A DNA stretch of 47,178 nucleotides from Paucibacter sp. PLA-PC-4 (lineage in GTDB: Bacteria > Pseudomonadota > Gammaproteobacteria > Burkholderiales > Burkholderiaceae_C). How positions within the stretch are numbered: position 1 is the stretch's first letter; each line of letters opens with the position of its first letter. Of the stretch, positions 43,947 through 47,178 are shown in pieces. The stretch lies in assembly GCF_026241155.1 (NCBI RefSeq), contig NZ_JAPFGP010000028.1, forward strand, positions 1-47,178. Reading direction: 5' to 3'. The notes under the pieces were generated by a model that ran no database searches, was not told the DNA's origin, and saw only the letters and a list, made by a program, of their open reading frames with translations. Position numbers and translations under genes: made by a program.

Positions 43947-44348
43947 ATGCCTCTTGAAGTAACAGCCATCGGCCCCGCATTGTCTGTCTCTAATGAGTCG
44001 GACATCGCCTCAGTGCGCTACGACGGTAGTGGACTCTCTGTCGTGGTCGCCCGAACGCCATTGGACGGAAATCGGTTCCTCGGTCTCCGGATTACGTTTC
44101 AGCGAGTTCATGGCTTTCGCCTTCTCGATGAATCTGACTTGGCCGCGTACTGGGCCGCTCCGGGTTTTGTGAGAGGCCACCACGTGCTGGCCGTTACTTC
44201 GGGCGGCTGGAGCGCAGAAGAAGACCTGAGGCAAGGCCACAAATTGCGTCGTTGCGAATGGCTGGTAGCAACTGGAAATGGCTGCCTGAGCCTGTTCGCA
44301 AGCGAAGATCCAAAAATCGAGGAGGGTGAATATGATCCTGAGGCATAA
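43947..44348 (+). CDS. Integron cassette 1 protein (133 aa), unknown function
   Basis: A soluble 133-residue protein without signal peptide or membrane segment. It is beta-rich (VTAIGPALSVSNESDIASVR, GLSVVVARTPL, GLRITFQRVHGF) and ends acidic (EDPKIEEGEYDPEA). I do not recognise a family. It is the first cassette of the right array, starting only 3 bp after the attI junction, so it probably depends on a promoter in attI and has almost no leader of its own. The stop codon TAA lies inside the left core of its attC (GCATAAC), a common cassette economy. Confidence 0.7.
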   Translation: MPLEVTAIGPALSVSNESDIASVRYDGSGLSVVVARTPLDGNRFLGLRITFQRVHGFRLLDESDLAAYWAAPGFVRGHHVLAVTSGGWSAEEDLRQGHKLRRCEWLVATGNGCLSLFASEDPKIEEGEYDPEA

Positions 44349-44399
44349 CCCTTTGCTGCAGCGGACGGCTTCGCCGCCCGCTGAGCGCGCACGTTAGGT
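44343..44399 (+). other. attC of right cassette 1
   Basis: Core sites GCATAAC (44343-44349) and GTTAGGT (44393-44399) flank a hairpin with GCGGACGGCTTCGCCGCCCG at its centre. Length is 57 bp. The hairpin matches the left-array attC at 120-178, which shows that both arrays used cassettes of the same attC family. Confidence 0.85.
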
Positions 44400-44411
44400 G
44401 TCTGCAAAGCC

Positions 44412-44684
44412 ATGAACTGCTCTGCGAAGATCTCAGTCACAGCGACCGATGAGCACACCATCGTTTCGGTTGGTGATCGCGAGCTCTTCGACTATTTGGA
44501 TGACTTCTTTGTTGAACACGACTTTGAGTGCATATGTGTCTCGTTCGCTGGGCCAGGAAACGGCCAAATGAACTCGTTCTATTTCAGCACCGAGTACACG
44601 CCAGCGATGCTCAGCGAGGCAATTTCTGAGATTTCGTCTTCTGAGATCGAGCGCATTCTTGCGCTCAGTGCCAAGGAGGGCTAG
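44412..44684 (+). CDS. Integron cassette 2 protein (90 aa), unknown function
   Basis: A small acidic soluble protein (SVTATDEHTIVSVGDRELFD, YLDDFFVEHDFECICVSFAG, then MLSEAISEISSSEIERILAL). The alternating short strands and C-terminal helix suggest a compact alpha/beta domain. Family not recognised. It begins 12 bp after the attC of cassette 1 and ends 18 bp before its own attC, a normal cassette layout. Base composition is lower in GC than the host genes. Confidence 0.7.
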   Translation: MNCSAKISVTATDEHTIVSVGDRELFDYLDDFFVEHDFECICVSFAGPGNGQMNSFYFSTEYTPAMLSEAISEISSSEIERILALSAKEG

Positions 44685-44701
44685 GTTATGCCACGGCACA
44701 C

Positions 44702-44772
44702 ACCTAACCTGTCGCTCGAGCCGACTCGCGTCGGCAAGCCGCCGCTCGCGGCTCAGCTTCGACGTTATAGGT
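44702..44772 (+). other. attC of right cassette 2
   Basis: Left core ACCTAAC (44702-44708) and right core GTTATAGGT (44764-44772) flank GC-rich inverted elements (GAGCCGACTCGCGTCGGC and GCCGCTCGCGGCTC). About 71 bp. The left core pairs with the GTTAGGT that opens this cassette, and the right core pairs with CCTATAAC at the end of the next cassette, as integron logic predicts. Confidence 0.8.
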
Positions 44773-44779
44773 CAGTCGA

Positions 44780-45190
44780 ATGATTCGTTCTGCCGAGGAA
44801 TTCGTCCGTCTACGCACCAGTCAAATCCCAGCAGAGCAAGAGCGCGCGGGGTCAGACGATGCTCCGGTTGATGTTTGGCTCGCCGTCATCAAGCAATACC
44901 CCGATCTGCGCGAGTGGGTGGCTCACAACAAGACGGTGCCATTGGAGGTGTTGGATCGACTCGCCAACGACCCCTCAACCGCGGTCAGGTTCACGGTCGC
45001 TGGAAAGCGCAAGCTAAGCCACGAGTTGCAGCGCGCGCTCATGCGAGATTCTGATTCTTCAGTCCGACATGCCTTGGCTTGCAATGCGAAGTGCGACGCG
45101 ACTGTTCTCGCGGTGCTTGCTTCGGACGAAGAGCCGTTCGTCAGCGATGCCGCGAAGAAAAAGTTGGAGGTGCGCAGTGGTGCCCTATAA
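44780..45190 (+). CDS. Integron cassette 3 protein with HEAT/LRV-like helical repeats (136 aa)
   Basis: A 136-residue helical protein. Three or four short repeats are visible around PDLREWVAHNKTVPLEVLDR, LANDPSTAVRFTVAGKRKLS, LMRDSDSSVRHALACNAKCD and LASDEEPFVSDAAKKKLEV. The pattern 'L-x-D-x-S-x-x-V-R-x-x-x-A-x-N' is that of HEAT or leucine-rich-variant repeats, which usually serve protein binding. No enzyme motif is present. It follows the attC of cassette 2 by 7 bp. Its stop codon overlaps the left core of its own attC (CCTATAA), which is split immediately afterwards by the group II intron on the opposite strand. Confidence 0.7.
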   Translation: MIRSAEEFVRLRTSQIPAEQERAGSDDAPVDVWLAVIKQYPDLREWVAHNKTVPLEVLDRLANDPSTAVRFTVAGKRKLSHELQRALMRDSDSSVRHALACNAKCDATVLAVLASDEEPFVSDAAKKKLEVRSGAL

Positions 45191-46916
45191 TCGGGTAGCC
45201 AGGGGTTTCTAGCCCCCAGCCCCCACACCACCCACCGTGCGGATCCGCAGTGGGCGGTTCAACCAGTTGGCGCGCTCGACGAAGCCGCTATGTCGAGTAG
45301 CCCTGCGCTTTGATCCACAGTGCCTTCAGGCTGACCAGGCCTTGCGCTGCCAGCCACGCGTTGGACATGGCTTGCTGTGTCACCGGGGTTCGGGCCATGT
45401 GCCAACAGCCGAGGCTGCTGACACCGTGTTGGATGGCCGACTTCAGGCTCACGCCCAAGGCCAGCAAGTGGCGAATCTTCGTGCGGGCCCAGCGCCACTG
45501 TTTCCAGTAGCACATGCGGACGCGTCGTCGCAGCCACTCATCCAACTCCGGCACTGGGCGGTAGTACTGGCTGATGCCGAAGTACCCCATCCAACCCCGG
45601 GCATATCGCCCCAGCTGTTGCAGCCGGTAGTCCATCGAGACGCCCCAACTTCGCCCGGTCAGTTCACGCACCCGGTGCTTGAAGCTCGCCAGCGCCTTGT
45701 CGGCCCAGCGCACCTTGTTGCCGCGGATGGTGAAGCTCAGGAAGCTGCAGTCGCGCATCGGCGCCACCCGGCTCTTGGCCAGGTTGACCTTCAGCTTGAG
45801 GATCGTCTCCAGGTATCGCGTGATGCTGCGCATCACCCGCTCTCCCGCGCGTTCGCTTCGGACCAGGATGACCAGGTCGTCGGCGTAACGGGCAAAGCGG
45901 TGGCCTCTGCGTTGCAGCTCTTGGTCGAGCTGGTGCAGCAGAATGTTGGCCAGTAGCGGCGAGAGTGGACCGCCTTGCGGCGTGCCAACCTCGCTGGGCT
46001 CGACGTGCTCACCGACCAGCACCCCGGCGCGCAGGTAGCGTCCGATCAGGGACAGCAGCCGCTTGTCGCCAATGGTCCGCCCCAGCAAGCTCATCAACAG
46101 GTCGTGATTGACGGTGTCGAAGAATTTGGCGAGGTCCAGATCCACCGCGATGCGGTAGCCGTCCTTCACGTACGCCTGCACCCGACGAATCGCCATGTGT
46201 GCGTTGCGGCCCGGTCGGAATCCAAAGCTCGACTCCGAGAACGTCGGATCGAACATCGGCGTGAGCACCTGGGCGATGGCTTGCTGCAGCACCCGGTCCA
46301 GAATGACCGGAATGCCCAGCATCCGCTTGCCACCGTCGGGCTTGGGTATTTCCACCCTGCGCACCGGCTGTGGGCGGTATCGCCCCTCATGGATCTGCTC
46401 CCGCACGCGCGGCCAGTGTTCGCGCGCGTAGGCAGGGAAGTCCGCGATGGTCACGCCGTCAATGCCCGGCGCACCCTTGTTGGCCTTCACCCGCTTCCAC
46501 GCGCGAGACAGGTTGTCGCTGTCCAGCACGGCGGTGAGCAGGTCTTGCTTGGCTTCGTCTTGTTTCAAGGCTCGGTGCGCGCCCGCCCGCCGCCGCAGCT
46601 CCCTCGGAGCGAGGTCATTGCTAGGGTCGAGGGTGGCACGTCTGCTCCTTGTGTCTCGTTGTTCAGCCCTTCAGCGGCCCGACACCTGGCCGCCTACTAC
46701 GGCGTCTGCTGACTTCTGCATCGTCACGACGCGCGTTGCCGCGCGCCGCGCTGTACTTTCGGATGAGGGTCGCTGCCGATTCATCGCTCACAGCGGGCAG
46801 CTCGCCGTGGCGCCAGGTTCTTGGTATCCCGGTGAACCGTCCGGGTCATCCACTCATCACGACGCACCGCTGGCGGCGCAGATCTCCCCAGGTAAGAACG
46901 CGAACTGTCGGTGCAC
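45190..46916 (-). mobile_element. Group IIC-attC intron (about 1.73 kb)
   Basis: The element reads opposite to the cassettes, as group IIC-attC introns do. The 3' end has a domain V hairpin (complement of about 45224-45261: GAACCGCCCACTGCGG-ATCC-GCACGG) and a domain VI stem ending in CTACCCGAT just before 45190. The 5' part upstream of the maturase has ACCTGGGGAGATCTGCG and AGAAGTCAGCAGACGCCGTA, typical of this class, and the 5' end is probably GTGCACC at 46916, uncertain by 2 nt. Joining the flanks gives CCTATA-AC, restoring an attC left core. The 5' exon ends in a TTGT-like sequence, the known target motif. Confidence 0.85.
45288..46568 (-). CDS. ltrA: Group II intron reverse transcriptase / maturase
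   Basis: A 426-residue intron-encoded protein. The N-terminal RT0/RT1 part has LSRAWKRVKANKGAPGIDGV and RRVEIPKPDGGKRMLGIPVI, followed by VDLDLAKFFDTVNHDLLMSL, GTPQGGPLSPLLANILLHQL and the catalytic YADDLVILV. The maturase X domain follows (about 300-380: FLSFTIRGNKVRWADKALAS, SMDYRLQQLGRYARGWMGYF). There is no C-terminal HNH endonuclease, as usual for class C. It splices its host RNA and copies it into new attC hairpins. The frame is intact, so the intron may be mobile. Confidence 0.95.
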   Translation of the reverse strand: MKQDEAKQDLLTAVLDSDNLSRAWKRVKANKGAPGIDGVTIADFPAYAREHWPRVREQIHEGRYRPQPVRRVEIPKPDGGKRMLGIPVILDRVLQQAIAQVLTPMFDPTFSESSFGFRPGRNAHMAIRRVQAYVKDGYRIAVDLDLAKFFDTVNHDLLMSLLGRTIGDKRLLSLIGRYLRAGVLVGEHVEPSEVGTPQGGPLSPLLANILLHQLDQELQRRGHRFARYADDLVILVRSERAGERVMRSITRYLETILKLKVNLAKSRVAPMRDCSFLSFTIRGNKVRWADKALASFKHRVRELTGRSWGVSMDYRLQQLGRYARGWMGYFGISQYYRPVPELDEWLRRRVRMCYWKQWRWARTKIRHLLALGVSLKSAIQHGVSSLGCWHMARTPVTQQAMSNAWLAAQGLVSLKALWIKAQGYST

Positions 46917-46953
46917 AAGCGCCGCATTTACTGTGGACCGCGTACCGTTGGGC
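46917..46953 (+). other. Possible distal part of the intron-split attC
   Basis: Directly beyond the inferred intron 5' end lies AAGCGCCGC, and 21 nt later GTTGGGC (46947-46953), which fits the GTTRRRY core consensus. It could be the right-hand half of the attC of cassette 3. The hairpin between is weak, so this is tentative. Confidence 0.3.
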
Positions 46954-47064
46954 TTTGCCGTCAGGTGCCAGCTCGCCTCGCCGTCCTCAGCCTTGTCTAT
47001 GCGGTTTCTGTCCGTCGCCTCGCACCTCTTGCACTCCGGCTTCCTTCAGACTGCGTATTCCAGG

Positions 47065-47178
47065 CGATCGCGGACACCGTTCCGCTCTGATGGCGGACAG
47101 CATTCCGCCGTGATGGCGGACACCGTTCCACGCTGATGGCGGACGGCATTCCAAACTGATCGCGGACACCGGGAGGGT
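47065..47178. repeat. 23-bp tandem repeat at the right window edge (five units)
   Basis: Units start at 47065, 47088, 47111, 47134 and 47157 and share TGATGGCGGACA-C-TTCC with small changes (outer units have GATCGCGG). The last unit diverges after GGACACCG. The spacing is exact, there is no spacer between units, and no gene is seen from 46954 to the end. Multiple terminal repeats of this size occur at the ends of IS21-family elements, so a further insertion sequence may start just outside the window. Confidence 0.7.

Noticed and set aside
47065-47178. CRISPR array
   Set aside because: The repeats are contiguous with no spacers, are degenerate, and no cas gene is nearby.

Overview
The window looks like a chromosomal segment from a high-GC betaproteobacterium of the order Burkholderiales (Roseateles/Paucibacter/Pelomonas-like). 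That placement is an inference from GC-rich coding, a Bug-type tricarboxylate-family binding protein, a sedentary-type integron integrase and the general style of the proteins; no rRNA or tRNA gene is present to fix it.

Layout. (1) 1-1736: the end of an integron with minus-strand cassettes (the same small cassette twice in tandem), attI, a LexA-box promoter and an intact intI reading rightward. (2) 1877-3367: an unknown Cys/His protein, a hairpin repeat and a ParD/ParE-like toxin-antitoxin pair with a palindromic operator. (3) 3949-14820: ordinary chromosomal genes: AraC regulator, DUF6265 protein, a lone ureG, LysR with a Bug binding protein and a gamma-glutamyltransferase-family enzyme, two GNAT acetyltransferases, an exporter, and LysR with an SbtA-like permease. 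(4) 14897-19598: fecI-fecR, with a broken second copy of the 3' part of fecR; the two fecR copies bracket an AbiEi/AbiEii type IV toxin-antitoxin system that has two large palindromes in its promoter. (5) 19803-23524 and 28195-42123: a large locus for taking up and breaking down peptides that contain D-amino acids. (6) 23525-28194: a 4.7 kb lower-GC insertion that splits this locus. It holds a probable nuclease, a small membrane protein hit by an IS3-family element, a broken antitoxin gene and a 300-nt hairpin repeat. (7) 42255-47178: a membrane protein and a FISUMP lipoprotein behind a degenerate attC, a truncated intI, a second attI in inverted orientation with plus-strand cassettes, a group IIC intron sitting in an attC site, and a 23-bp tandem repeat.

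The main functional unit is the D-peptide locus. It contains three paralogous D-aminopeptidase-like serine hydrolases (family S12), two M81 (MlrC-like) metallopeptidases, one of them fused to an alpha/beta hydrolase, a D-glutamate N-acetyltransferase/racemase pair (DgcN/DgcA), a D-arginine-dehydrogenase-like flavoenzyme (DauA), an amidase-signature hydrolase, an MFS permease and a TonB-dependent receptor with an N-terminal STN signalling domain. The STN receptor matches the FecI/FecR pair upstream, so substrate binding outside the cell probably switches on the locus. The S12 + M81 + MFS combination is the same set of families as MlrB, MlrC and MlrD of microcystin degradation, but no MlrA was seen. 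The natural substrate (cyanobacterial peptide, other non-ribosomal peptide or peptidoglycan fragment) is not shown by the sequence.

The two integron ends face away from each other and bracket about 42 kb, an unusual architecture that would allow the whole block to invert.
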